This document shows positions 1 to 8,653 of a stretch of DNA of 64,000 nt, piece after piece (position 1 is the stretch's first letter; each line of letters opens with the position of its first letter). The notes under the pieces are model-generated. The model was not told the origin of the DNA and did no database searches. It saw only the letters and a program-made list of their open reading frames with translations. Source of the stretch: Amphritea balenae (GTDB taxonomy: Bacteria; Pseudomonadota; Gammaproteobacteria; Pseudomonadales; Balneatricaceae); NCBI RefSeq assembly GCF_003858655.1, contig NZ_RQXV01000016.1, positions 1 to 64,000 of the forward strand, in the 5' to 3' direction. Made by a program: the position numbers and the translations under genes.

Positions 1-2890
1 TGGCATTCAGTACATCATTACCTGCACCGCCGCGCAGGGTATTACGCCCGGATGTGCCGATCAAGGTGTCATCGCCGGCGCCACCATCCAACAGATCGTT
101 GCCGCCTTTGCCGTTCAGGGTATCATTACCAGCATAACCATAGATCTCATCATTAAGGCGTATGCCTGTTAGCTGATCATCCTGATCGGTGCCATGCAGC
201 GTAGCTGAGCGTTGCATCATTTCCGCGAATGTCAGGGTTGTTTGATCACTAAACAGTACTGATTCAATTGCATAGACACTCTGTCCAACAGCACCTTTAA
301 TTCGGATCTCATCCCCTGTTGGAGTTTTCGATTCATCAATCAGTGTAAGGATCAGATCGGCATCGGTACGGGTAAAACGGATATTATCCTGGGTGATACC
401 TGCGCCGAAGATGATCTGATCAGCACCGGCGGTATCGGAGATTACATCTTTGCCATCTCCGATATTAAAGCGGTAGGTATCATCACCTGCACCACCGTAG
501 AGTGTATCGTTACCGGTTAAGCCGCTTAGCTCATTGCCAGTAGCATCTCCATAAAGATAGTCATCACCTACCGTTGCCTGATTGGATATCTGTTCAGTAA
601 CTAGGTTACTCAGGGTGATAGGCTGACCATCTTTAAACAGTAGCTGCTCAATCGCGTTTGCTGAGGTATTGCCATCGAAATCGAAGTAGTGCTGGATTTC
701 AATGCGATCGTTCTGCTCGGGATTTGCTGGATCATTAATGGTAATGATCAGTGAGGTCTGGGTGCGGCTTAGTTGAATATGTTCAGGCAGAATGCCCTCA
801 GCAAAGCTGATCTGATCACTGCCGGCTGTATCAAAAAGATTATCACTGCCGTCCCCTCGCTCAAACAGATAGGTATCGTTACCAGCCCCGCCATTAAGAC
901 TATCATCCCCTTGACCGCCAGCGATAAAGTCGTCCTGGGATGAGCCACTCAGCTGATCCGCGATATCGGTACCGATAATGGCACGGGTGTTAACATAGGC
1001 GCCTAGCTCGGCATCCCCCTTCAGGGTATTCAACGAAGTTTGCAGTAGGGTTGAGTAGCTTGCCACACCGTTGAAGGTATTAAAGATCTTTATAGCATCG
1101 GTTTCGGACAGGCTACCCTGCTCAAGGCCATCAAGAAGATATTGCTTGAAGTCACTGAGGTCCGGCTCGAACTGGTCGGTATCGAAATTATAGGCCAGCC
1201 CGATCTGATCAAACGCCTCGGCATAGAGAGTCTGGCTCTGTAGCTGGGCATAGATATAGCTTTTTACACGATTATATTCTGCCCCTAAAACCCCGGCGGC
1301 CTGTGGACCCTGTACGTAATTACCGCCAAAGCGGTTGATGTATTGTTGACCAATTAGCTGCTCCAAAGCGGCGACTTTGCGGCCGTCCAGATAGAAAGTA
1401 CCGAACTCATCCCGGCTGCGGGGATCAACATCATCAACACCGGCCCAACGCCAGATCAGCGCATCCATCAGTCCCAGGCGTTCGCCTTCAGAATCGCTAT
1501 CGGTAAACTGCTGTACCAGTTGGGTCAGCTCCTCATCCCGGACCATCGCCTGACGCAAGCTGCGGACATTACCGAAAGCTACAGCATCGGGTAGCGCTGC
1601 CACCTCATCTGAGAGTTCCAGCAAATCCTGTTCAACGGTACGGGTTTTATTAACAGCGAACCAGATATCGGCGGTATCTGCAGTTGAGCCATCGGCCATG
1701 GTAGCGGTGGAGGTCTGGCGGGTGATATTGCCATAACCATCATCGCTGTTACTATTCTGATAGTCGGTATTGAGGGAAGCGATACCGGCCTGTTCCAGGG
1801 TTAGCAGCTCATCGGTCTGGCTCAGCCCATCGCCGTTCAGATCCTGCCAAATACGCAGATCGGCAAAGCTCGCGTCGTTACTGTCGATGACACCATCACC
1901 GTTATCATCCAGTGCTTTAAGTGCTTCGTAGCCATTGGCTGCAAGGGTGCCGTCAGCCAGTTCAGTATTATTACCGAATAGCTCACCGCCGTTATTTATT
2001 TGCCCATCGGCATTGCGGTCCAGCACCAGTAAGCCATCATCAGCAGCTATCCAACCGCTGCGCTCAGCCATACCATTTTTATCGTGATCGAAGAATACGT
2101 TGCCGGTTTTGGAAAGGGTTTCGATACCATCGCCATCAAGGTCAATAGCGATTGGGGAGCCTTTGGCGGAGGCTATTGGGAATGAAGCGGAAGGGTCGTG
2201 ATCAAAACCCCAATCATTCCAGTTAAAATCTTCTCCATTATTCCAATTCACCAACTGTTCATATATTTTTACCCACTCTGGAAAAAGCTGGGCAAAATCT
2301 ACGGATACCTCATCACTAGCAAGTTCACTAAAAATATCAATCAAACCATCGTAAGCCTGGCCTGTTACTTCCGCTATTTCGTTAACAAGCCCTAAAGCAG
2401 CCGCTATAGTATTTGAAATAGATTCTTGAAAACCTACTGGTTTTTCATCACTTGCAATCACAGAACCTACAGCTAAGACAACACTTGTTGCTGTCGCTAC
2501 AACAGCAACGCCCAATGCAATGGCAACGGCAGCAGTGCCAGTTACAGCAAGGGCAATTGCCCCAGCTGCTGATGCGACCAAGGCAGACAAATCCGATTCA
2601 ATAGAAAGTAGTGTTTCATGATTGATATGTTGTTGACTTTTCAGTTGATTATCGGCTTTTTTAAGATTGTTACCCAAAGAAACTGTACTGATAGCAGTAC
2701 CAGCTCCAGGTACTGTTTTTCCCACTCCACTTAAGGCAGATTCAGCTGTATCTATAACACCAATAGCTATATCGATTCGATCCCCATCACCAGTAACATC
2801 ATCAATTACCTGAGCTGCACTCACTGGGCTTTCAACAGCACTTACCAGTGCATCTTTAATTATTTTAGCTTGCTTAGTTTTTGCACTCAT
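1..2890 (-). CDS. RTX-type calcium-binding secreted protein (C-terminus outside window)
   Basis: An open frame runs from ATG at 2890 (MSAKTKQAKI...) to the window edge, about 963 codons with no stop, so the C-terminus and any secretion signal are missing. Seen: a hydrophobic Ala/Val/Gly-rich stretch at about residues 80-120; a region at about 240-350 with several DxDGDG or DxNxDG calcium loops (DLDGDGIE, DRNADGQIN, DDNGDGVID, DLNGDGLS); then from about residue 640 glycine-rich RTX nonapeptides (GGAGNDTY, GGAGDDTL) in two modules of 132 residues. Family knowledge: such proteins leave the cell unfolded through a type I system and fold on binding calcium outside. The exporter genes lie immediately upstream in the same operon (4692-6893 and 3268-4659), so this is very likely their cargo. 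No lipase, protease or adenylate-cyclase motif was recognised. Adhesin, toxin or surface-layer roles are all possible. Confidence 0.9.
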   Translation of the reverse strand, partial: MSAKTKQAKIIKDALVSAVESPVSAAQVIDDVTGDGDRIDIAIGVIDTAESALSGVGKTVPGAGTAISTVSLGNNLKKADNQLKSQQHINHETLLSIESDLSALVASAAGAIALAVTGTAAVAIALGVAVVATATSVVLAVGSVIASDEKPVGFQESISNTIAAALGLVNEIAEVTGQAYDGLIDIFSELASDEVSVDFAQLFPEWVKIYEQLVNWNNGEDFNWNDWGFDHDPSASFPIASAKGSPIAIDLDGDGIETLSKTGNVFFDHDKNGMAERSGWIAADDGLLVLDRNADGQINNGGELFGNNTELADGTLAANGYEALKALDDNGDGVIDSNDASFADLRIWQDLNGDGLSQTDELLTLEQAGIASLNTDYQNSNSDDGYGNITRQTSTATMADGSTADTADIWFAVNKTRTVEQDLLELSDEVAALPDAVAFGNVRSLRQAMVRDEELTQLVQQFTDSDSEGERLGLMDALIWRWAGVDDVDPRSRDEFGTFYLDGRKVAALEQLIGQQYINRFGGNYVQGPQAAGVLGAEYNRVKSYIYAQLQSQTLYAEAFDQIGLAYNFDTDQFEPDLSDFKQYLLDGLEQGSLSETDAIKIFNTFNGVASYSTLLQTSLNTLKGDAELGAYVNTRAIIGTDIADQLSGSSQDDFIAGGQGDDSLNGGAGNDTYLFERGDGSDNLFDTAGSDQISFAEGILPEHIQLSRTQTSLIITINDPANPEQNDRIEIQHYFDFDGNTSANAIEQLLFKDGQPITLSNLVTEQISNQATVGDDYLYGDATGNELSGLTGNDTLYGGAGDDTYRFNIGDGKDVISDTAGADQIIFGAGITQDNIRFTRTDADLILTLIDESKTPTGDEIRIKGAVGQSVYAIESVLFSDQTTLTFAEMMQRSATLHGTDQDDQLTGIRLNDEIYGYAGNDTLNGKGGNDLLDGGAGDDTLIGTSGRNTLRGGAGNDVLNA
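170..965 (-). repeat. two tandem 132-codon RTX modules
   Basis: Within the RTX gene, two in-frame modules have a period of 396 nt. Equivalent points are the NDTYLF segment (complement of about 871-886) and the DDTYRF segment (complement of about 475-490). Each has nonapeptide loops, then a GDGxDxxxDTAGxDQI block, then a beta-rich stretch ending in a xExxLFxDG-like motif. This resembles the haemolysin-type calcium-binding protein-related repeat. A further run of nonapeptides continues to the window edge. Confidence 0.75.
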
Positions 2891-2893
2891 AAA

Positions 2894-3268
2894 TTAATCA
2901 TCCATAATTAATTTTATAGAATATAAATACCTGAGACCTGTAAACATATAGTATTCGACTATAAAGCAGTCACCCTCATAAGCCTCATCAAACAAAAAAT
3001 CATTTGGTGTATTTAATTGATAATGTTGAATTTGTCCTTTATGTAAAACATTTACACCTCCTCGCTTACCTTGATCAAATTCAAAAAAGCACCCTTCTTC
3101 ATAGAACTTACTTTCAATAGAAACATTTAGCCTCCACCAATACATAATTGAAAATGAAAGCAGTATTAACGATCCCATTTTCAATACAGAATTTGTAAAT
3201 CTTTTTTTAACAAAGACCATCGAAGCGACAAAAAAAGCCATTGTCAGAAATAGAAGAAAATTACTCAT
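2894..3268 (-). CDS. small membrane protein of unknown function in the RTX operon
   Basis: 124 residues from ATG at 3268, which overlaps the TGA stop of the HlyD-type gene as TGATG; a GTG one codon earlier is an alternative start. Two hydrophobic segments are visible, residues 1-18 and about 29-45, the second starting LKMGSLILLSFSIMYWW. They are followed by a soluble domain of about 75 residues rich in acidic and aromatic residues. The stop lies 3 nt before the RTX gene start, so the genes are almost certainly co-transcribed and probably translationally coupled. It does not resemble HlyC-type acyltransferases or TolC. A role in folding, modification or self-protection linked to the RTX cargo is inference from position only. 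Confidence 0.75.
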   Translation of the reverse strand: MSNFLLFLTMAFFVASMVFVKKRFTNSVLKMGSLILLSFSIMYWWRLNVSIESKFYEEGCFFEFDQGKRGGVNVLHKGQIQHYQLNTPNDFLFDEAYEGDCFIVEYYMFTGLRYLYSIKLIMDD

Positions 3269-4659
3269 CACCTCTCCCTCACACTCTCATTCTTATATCG
3301 AAGCAGTGGTGTCAGGATAAACTCGATCAGATAGCGTTTTCCGGTTTTCATTTCAGCGGTGACGCTCATGCCGGGCACTAAATCGACCTCCCGACCATCC
3401 ACCCAAAGCGATTTCTTATCCATTAACAGGCGTGTTTTGTATATCAGCCCTCGCTGTTCATCCGCAACGGCATCGCTGGAGACATTGTCGACCTGTGCGT
3501 CGATGATTCCGTATTTAGTAAAGGGAAAAGTGTGTATCTTTATTTCCGAGTTCTGCCCCTGGTGAACGAAGCCGATATCTTTATTTTCCAACCAGGCTTC
3601 AACCATCAGCTGCTGGTTTTCGGGAATTATCTTCATTAACTCCTGCGCGGGGGTAACGACACCACCAATGGTGTGTACCGCTAGTTCCTGAACTACACCA
3701 TTAACCGGTGCATGTAGTACCTGTTTATGGTTCAGGTCGCGCGCTTTATTTAACTCTTCTGACATAGAAGCGAATTGACGATCATATTCGATCAACTGTT
3801 GTAAATTATCGCTGCGGGTTTGTGCCAGAAGTGAGTGCTGTTGTTGGCGTAACTCTTCCAGTTGCGCCGCCAACTGAGCAGCTCGTGCCTTGGCAGACAC
3901 TAAGTCATGTTTTTGTTCAACCCGCTCCTGCTCCAGTTCCAGATACTGGACCCGGGCCGCCATTTTTTTCGCCATTAGTGAGCTGACAGCATCAACCCGT
4001 TGACTAATTAATGGCAGCGTTGATTGCAGCTTACTGATCACCGCTTTATTCATATTTCGTTCTGCGTCTTTATCCAGTATGCGCTGATCCAGGCGGTACA
4101 TTTCAGCACGAAAAACAGCTACTTGCTGTTTTAGCAATGAGGTTTGTGTCGCCCTTTCAGCTTTAGTAATGCGCGCAGGCCAATTCACCTGGGGGATAGC
4201 ATCAGCTTTAAACTGCTGATTAAGTAGCTCCACAAAATAGCGTGTACGCTCAGCATTCAAGCGATTCTGATGCACCTCCTGAGTCATACGGTGCAGATCA
4301 GCACCCGTCTGGGTGCGATCAAGCACAATAAGTGGATCGCCTTGTTTTACCAGCTGACCTTCAGTTACCAGAATTTCCGCCACAACGCCTCTTTCGTAGG
4401 GCTGAATCTGTTTTACCTGGCCATATGGAACGATCTTACCCTCCGCCGTTGCCACAATATTAACCTGACCAAAACAGGCCCAAATAACGGCAATCGTAAA
4501 TAGTATGATCAGTAGCCAGGACGTTATACGGCCCAGTGGGTGGGGAGGCCTCTCCTGAATTTCTAATGCCGCTGGTAGAAAATCAAGTTCCTGAGTTTGC
4601 AGCTTTTCATCTCCCAGTGTTGACCGGGATTGCCATGCATGAATGAGTTTTTTGAACAT
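3268..4659 (-). CDS. type I secretion periplasmic adaptor, HlyD family
   Basis: 463 residues, the usual size for HlyD/PrtE-type adaptors. Seen: a short cytoplasmic N-terminus with PPHPLGR just before a single membrane segment at about residues 46-66; a lipoyl/barrel-type segment GKIVPYGQVKQIQPYERGVVAEI, typical of the family; a long Gln/Glu/Arg/Leu-rich coiled coil at about 125-300; and a C-terminal return beta domain with HAPVNGVVQELAVHTIGG and VPGMSVTAEMKTG. It bridges the inner-membrane ABC exporter (4692-6893, 32 nt upstream) and an outer-membrane TolC-type channel, which is not in this window. The stop overlaps the start of the small membrane gene downstream. The family call is firm; the substrate is inferred to be the RTX protein of the same operon. 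Confidence 0.95.
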   Translation of the reverse strand: MFKKLIHAWQSRSTLGDEKLQTQELDFLPAALEIQERPPHPLGRITSWLLIILFTIAVIWACFGQVNIVATAEGKIVPYGQVKQIQPYERGVVAEILVTEGQLVKQGDPLIVLDRTQTGADLHRMTQEVHQNRLNAERTRYFVELLNQQFKADAIPQVNWPARITKAERATQTSLLKQQVAVFRAEMYRLDQRILDKDAERNMNKAVISKLQSTLPLISQRVDAVSSLMAKKMAARVQYLELEQERVEQKHDLVSAKARAAQLAAQLEELRQQQHSLLAQTRSDNLQQLIEYDRQFASMSEELNKARDLNHKQVLHAPVNGVVQELAVHTIGGVVTPAQELMKIIPENQQLMVEAWLENKDIGFVHQGQNSEIKIHTFPFTKYGIIDAQVDNVSSDAVADEQRGLIYKTRLLMDKKSLWVDGREVDLVPGMSVTAEMKTGKRYLIEFILTPLLRYKNESVRER

Positions 4660-4691
4660 CCTTATTCTCTTCTCTTTTCAGATGTAACCGG

Positions 4692-6893
4692 TTATTGGTG
4701 GCTATGCGCAGCTTCTTTTCGAATCGCCGGTACTCCAGACTGATAACCATGCAGAGTTGAGTAATAACCTTTCATTGCCAGTAACTGATCATGGGTCCCC
4801 GATTCAACAATCTGGCCTTTATCTACCACAACAATCCGGTCACACTGACGCACAGTTGAAAGGCGGTGAGCGATGATGAACACGGTTCGGTTTCGACAAA
4901 TAGAGGTCATATTATTCTGGATTATGCGCTCTGATTCATAATCCAGAGCACTGGTTGCTTCATCAAAAATAAGTACACGGGGATCGGTAATCAACGCCCG
5001 GGCTATCGCTATTCGCTGCCGCTGACCGCCGGACAAGTTACATCCATGTTCTCCGACAGGGTTGTCATAGCCTTCTGGCAGTTCAAGAATAAATTCATGG
5101 GCGCCTGCCAATTTTGCAGCATGGACTACCGCGTCCATCGGCAAACCTGGATTAGCCAGTGCGATATTTTCTCTAATTGAACGGTTGAAGAGAAAGTTCT
5201 CTTGCAGAACAACACCGATATTACGGCGTAGCCATGCGGTATCAACCATCGCCAGATCAACGCCATCAACCATTACCCGGCCACTTTCGGGGACATACAT
5301 TCGCTGAACCAGCTTAGTCAGTGTACTTTTACCTGAGCCTGATCTACCCACGATGCCTATCACTTCACCAGGTTTTATATCCAGTGATACGTTGTTTAGA
5401 ATCTGCGGTCCGTCCGGGCGATAGCGAAAACTGGTATTTTCAAAACTGACCCGCCCTTTTAGTTCGGGCAGCGTACTGCGATTAGGGTTATAACCCGGCT
5501 CTTTTGGGGTATTCAGAATATCACCCAGACGCTTAACGGAGATGCCTGCTTGCTGAAAATCCTGCCAAAGTTGAACCAGCTTTAGAATCGGGCCTGATAC
5601 CCTGCCGGCAATCATATTAAAGGCAACCAACTGACCGACTGATAAAGAGCCATCGATAACCAGATGTGCACCCCACCAGATAATCAGCAGCGTGGTTATT
5701 TTATTCACAAAACCGGCTATCTGATTAGCAACGTTGTTCAGGTTATTGGCCCGGAATGATGCAGTTACGTAACTGGATAATTGATTTTCCCATTTCCGTT
5801 GCATTTGAGGCTCAACGGACATCGCTTTGAGGGTTTCAATCCCGGTTACCGCTTCGACCAGAAACGCCTGATTCTCGGCTCCATGTTTGAACTTTTCATC
5901 CAGTCGATGACGCAGTATCGGCGTAATATAAACCGACAGCGCTATATAGAATGGCAACGTCCCTAGCACAATCAGCGTTAGTGTCGGGCTATAAAACCAG
6001 AGCACCGCAAAAAATACGAAGGTGAACAACAGATCAATCACCAGGGTTAACGCTGAACCCGTTATAAAATTACGTATCGTTTCCAGCTCCCGCACCCGGG
6101 CAACACTCTGGCCGACCTGACGCGATTCAAAATACGCCAGCGGCAGGGAAACAAGGTGGTTGAATAATTTAGCCCCTAGCTCTACATCCACCCGATTGGT
6201 TGTATGGGCAAAAATATAGGTTCGCAGGCCACCCAACACCGCGTCAAACAGTGCCACCACCACAAAACCGAATGCCAGCACATCCAGGGTCGTAAACCCC
6301 TTATGTACCAGCACTTTATCCATGACTACCTGAAAAAATAGCGGAGTAACCAGTGCAAATAGCTGCAGAAAGAAAGATATCAGTAAGACTTCACCAAATA
6401 ACTTTCGGTATTTAACCAGCGAAGGAATAAACCAACTAAGATCAAATTCTTTAAAGCTATCCAGCAACCCTCCCCGTTTGGTCACTAAGATGAGCTGACC
6501 ACTCCAGATTGATTCTAGCTCGGACCGGGACATGGCGACTGGCTGAGAAGCTCCCGCCCGTAAAATAAGCACTTTATCCGCATCAGCGCTCTTTTCGGTT
6601 CCAGCCTCATGGCTGGATACCCGTGCCAAAACAAAAAACTCACCATCATTATCGATACCAATCGCCGGCAGGCTGGCATTATTAAGACGGCTGAACGACG
6701 TTTCAAGTTGACGGGCTTTAAGACCCAGTTTTTTAGCCGCACGAAGAAGCTCCTGCGAACCAAGTGGTTGGCCGGGCTTTGCAAATTGATGTTGAAGTTG
6801 TTCAGGTTCGGCTGGCATACCTTGCACGCGCAAGATAGTTACAAGCGAAAAGAGGCCACTATCCATAGCGGTTGATGTCTGATCCATAGACAA
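4692..6893 (-). CDS. type I secretion ABC exporter, HlyB/RtxB-like
   Basis: About 733 residues. Domains in order: an N-terminal C39-peptidase-like domain (about 1-140) without the catalytic Cys, since the usual DCG-type motif reads DSG, which fits the non-proteolytic C39-like domain of RTX exporters; a six-helix membrane domain (about 160-440); and an ATPase with Walker A GRSGSGKST near residue 515, signature LSGGQRQR near 620, Walker B VLIFDEATSALD and H-loop AHRLSTV. It energises one-step export of an RTX protein with the HlyD-type partner downstream. Start choice: TTG at 6893 has AGGGA 5-6 nt upstream, while ATG at 6887 is two codons later with less good spacing; both give the same protein apart from two residues. 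It is the first gene of the operon. Confidence 0.95.
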   Translation of the reverse strand: MSMDQTSTAMDSGLFSLVTILRVQGMPAEPEQLQHQFAKPGQPLGSQELLRAAKKLGLKARQLETSFSRLNNASLPAIGIDNDGEFFVLARVSSHEAGTEKSADADKVLILRAGASQPVAMSRSELESIWSGQLILVTKRGGLLDSFKEFDLSWFIPSLVKYRKLFGEVLLISFFLQLFALVTPLFFQVVMDKVLVHKGFTTLDVLAFGFVVVALFDAVLGGLRTYIFAHTTNRVDVELGAKLFNHLVSLPLAYFESRQVGQSVARVRELETIRNFITGSALTLVIDLLFTFVFFAVLWFYSPTLTLIVLGTLPFYIALSVYITPILRHRLDEKFKHGAENQAFLVEAVTGIETLKAMSVEPQMQRKWENQLSSYVTASFRANNLNNVANQIAGFVNKITTLLIIWWGAHLVIDGSLSVGQLVAFNMIAGRVSGPILKLVQLWQDFQQAGISVKRLGDILNTPKEPGYNPNRSTLPELKGRVSFENTSFRYRPDGPQILNNVSLDIKPGEVIGIVGRSGSGKSTLTKLVQRMYVPESGRVMVDGVDLAMVDTAWLRRNIGVVLQENFLFNRSIRENIALANPGLPMDAVVHAAKLAGAHEFILELPEGYDNPVGEHGCNLSGGQRQRIAIARALITDPRVLIFDEATSALDYESERIIQNNMTSICRNRTVFIIAHRLSTVRQCDRIVVVDKGQIVESGTHDQLLAMKGYYSTLHGYQSGVPAIRKEAAHSHQ

Positions 6894-6999
6894 TTTAATC
6901 CCTAAATTTTTGTTGGGAGCGTACAGCTTCCTATGGCTTAACTTTAGCCTTCCCCGTCGCTAAACCGTTTGCGTTAGTGGTTTTCTCTTCGGGACAATA

Positions 7000-7028
7000 C
7001 TTTTATCAATTTTTTCTTTACAAGTCAA
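7000..7028 (-). promoter_or_regulatory. possible promoter of the RTX secretion operon
   Basis: On the minus strand TTGACT (complement of 7023-7028) is followed after 17 nt by TAAAAG (complement of 7000-7005), about 107 nt before the exporter start. The -35 box is good and the -10 weak. The rest of the 395-bp gap 6894-7288 is AT-rich and shows only the terminator at 7204-7236. Confidence 0.35.
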
Positions 7029-7203
7029 AACCTTAGATAATATAACCTGGCTATTACACAGCTCTGACTAAACGATTGAGGAAATCAGCCCAATATAATT
7101 ATTATCAGAGGGTTGCTGCTAGCTGCATGGGATTTAAAGCATTCTTTGACTTAGATAAGTACTGAATCCTTTACCTCCCCCTTGCTCATTTGCAATTATC
7201 GAC

Positions 7204-7236
7204 ATAAAAAAGGGCTTAATAATAAGCCCTTTTTAA
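7204..7236 (-). terminator. rho-independent terminator after the NarK-like gene
   Basis: Perfect 8-bp stem AGGGCTTA/TAAGCCCT (7211-7218 with 7223-7230) and a 4-nt loop. On the minus strand it is followed by a T-run, 52 nt after the transporter stop. A-rich and T-rich flanks could let it work both ways. Confidence 0.8.
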
Positions 7237-7288
7237 ATCCATTTTTTCTAGCCTTAATTGACTCTACTATTCAGTAGTTGACAGATGA

Positions 7289-8530
7289 TTAACCGGTTCC
7301 CGGCCCCATAATCGGTGTTTTTCTGACTTCAATAACGTACATCCAGATCAGCGACACCCAGGTAACGCCAAACATCAGCATGAAGGCGGAAGAGCGCACC
7401 GCAGTCAGATCAAGTAACGCACCAAACATTATTGGCAATACAAAGCCACCCAGGCCTCCCGCCAGTCCAACAATACCGGATACGGCCCCCATGTTATCCG
7501 GATAATCATCTGCGATATATTTGTAGACTGATGCTTTACCGAAGGCCATTGCCACACCCACGATAAACAACAACACCGTAAACATGGTCGGGCTCAACGC
7601 GATATCGAAGGTTTTCGGCCCTTCTATGGTTTTAATAGTGAACTCGGTTTGCGGATAGGACATCAGGAACAGGCAGATCCAGCACACCCACATCACCCAC
7701 CAGGTAACCGAATGCGCACCATATTTATCTGAGAACCAACCACCTAATGCCCGTAACACACCACCCGGAAGTGAAAAGCAGGCCGCCAGTAATGCTGCGG
7801 TTTTCAGATCAAAGCCATATTCACCGATATAATATTTGGTCATCCATAATGCCAACGCCACGTAACCGCCAAAAACAAATGAGTAGTACTGACAATAGCG
7901 CCACACTTGTGGGTCTTTCAGAACTTTCAACTGATCAGCAAAGGTCACATCGGAAGAGACTCGATGGGACTTATCTTCATAGCTGAAGAACCAGAATAAG
8001 ATAGCCGTTATCAACATTATGACAGCGTAGGTTGTCGGTACCATCTGCCAGCCAAAGGCAACGACGATGGATGGTGCTATCAGTTTAGTCAGAGCTGAAC
8101 CTGCATTACCTGCACCAAAAATACCCATGGCAAAACCCTGGTTCTTTTTCTCAAACCATTTAGCCACATAGGCGATACCCACGGAAAATGAGCCACCCGC
8201 CAGACCTACAAACAGGCCTAGCACGATAAAATGCCAGAATTCAGTCGCTAACGAGAGGCAGTAGATAGGTATTACGGTAGACAGCATCAACAGGAACAGA
8301 ACAATGCGTCCGCCAAACTTATCCGCTAGCAACCCCAGCGGCAAACGCGTCAGTGAACCGGTCAGTACCGGCGTTGCCGCCAGTAAACCGAACTGTGTTT
8401 CATTAAGTCCCAGCTGTTCTTTGATTGGAATCCCGATGACAGCAAACATCATCCAGATCATAAAACATACGGTAAAAGAGATTGTGCTAGAGGTTAGCAC
8501 TATCCCCTGTTTCATTTTTAAACTCGCCAT
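7289..8530 (-). CDS. MFS nitrate/nitrite transporter, NarK-like
   Basis: 413 residues with about 12 hydrophobic segments. Start at ATG 8530 (MASLKMKQG) is chosen because GGGAG lies 8 nt upstream; an in-frame extension to 8581 lacks such a site. Seen: FTVCFMIWMMFAVIGIPI in the first helix, the MFS loop motif GLLADKFGGR, and the glycine-rich segments GLAGGSFSVGIAYVAKWF and GLAGGLGGFVLPIMFG, which match the nitrate signature regions of the nitrate/nitrite porter family. The family imports nitrate or exchanges it for nitrite across the inner membrane. No nitrate reductase genes are nearby, so role and direction (assimilation or respiration) cannot be told. A related oxyanion substrate remains possible. 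Confidence 0.85.
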   Translation of the reverse strand: MASLKMKQGIVLTSSTISFTVCFMIWMMFAVIGIPIKEQLGLNETQFGLLAATPVLTGSLTRLPLGLLADKFGGRIVLFLLMLSTVIPIYCLSLATEFWHFIVLGLFVGLAGGSFSVGIAYVAKWFEKKNQGFAMGIFGAGNAGSALTKLIAPSIVVAFGWQMVPTTYAVIMLITAILFWFFSYEDKSHRVSSDVTFADQLKVLKDPQVWRYCQYYSFVFGGYVALALWMTKYYIGEYGFDLKTAALLAACFSLPGGVLRALGGWFSDKYGAHSVTWWVMWVCWICLFLMSYPQTEFTIKTIEGPKTFDIALSPTMFTVLLFIVGVAMAFGKASVYKYIADDYPDNMGAVSGIVGLAGGLGGFVLPIMFGALLDLTAVRSSAFMLMFGVTWVSLIWMYVIEVRKTPIMGPGTG

Positions 8531-8603
8531 CGCCAGGCTCCCTGTTAACTCATACTGCATAGTAAAGGAGCACAAAAACAAAATCTAAAACTATTAAGAG
8601 GTA

Positions 8604-8633
8604 TTAAAAAAGGGCTAAATAGCCCTTTTTTAG
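8604..8633 (-). terminator. rho-independent terminator after the PatZ-like gene
   Basis: Stem AGGGCT/AGCCCT (8611-8616 with 8621-8626) extended by A/T pairs. On the minus strand it ends in a run of T, about 20 nt after the stop at 8654. Confidence 0.8.
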
Positions 8634-8653
8634 AAGCAGATCATTAATACAAA

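Noticed and set aside
2198-2395. 65-codon frame antisense to the RTX gene
   Set aside because: The RTX frame on the other strand is continuous and clearly coding.
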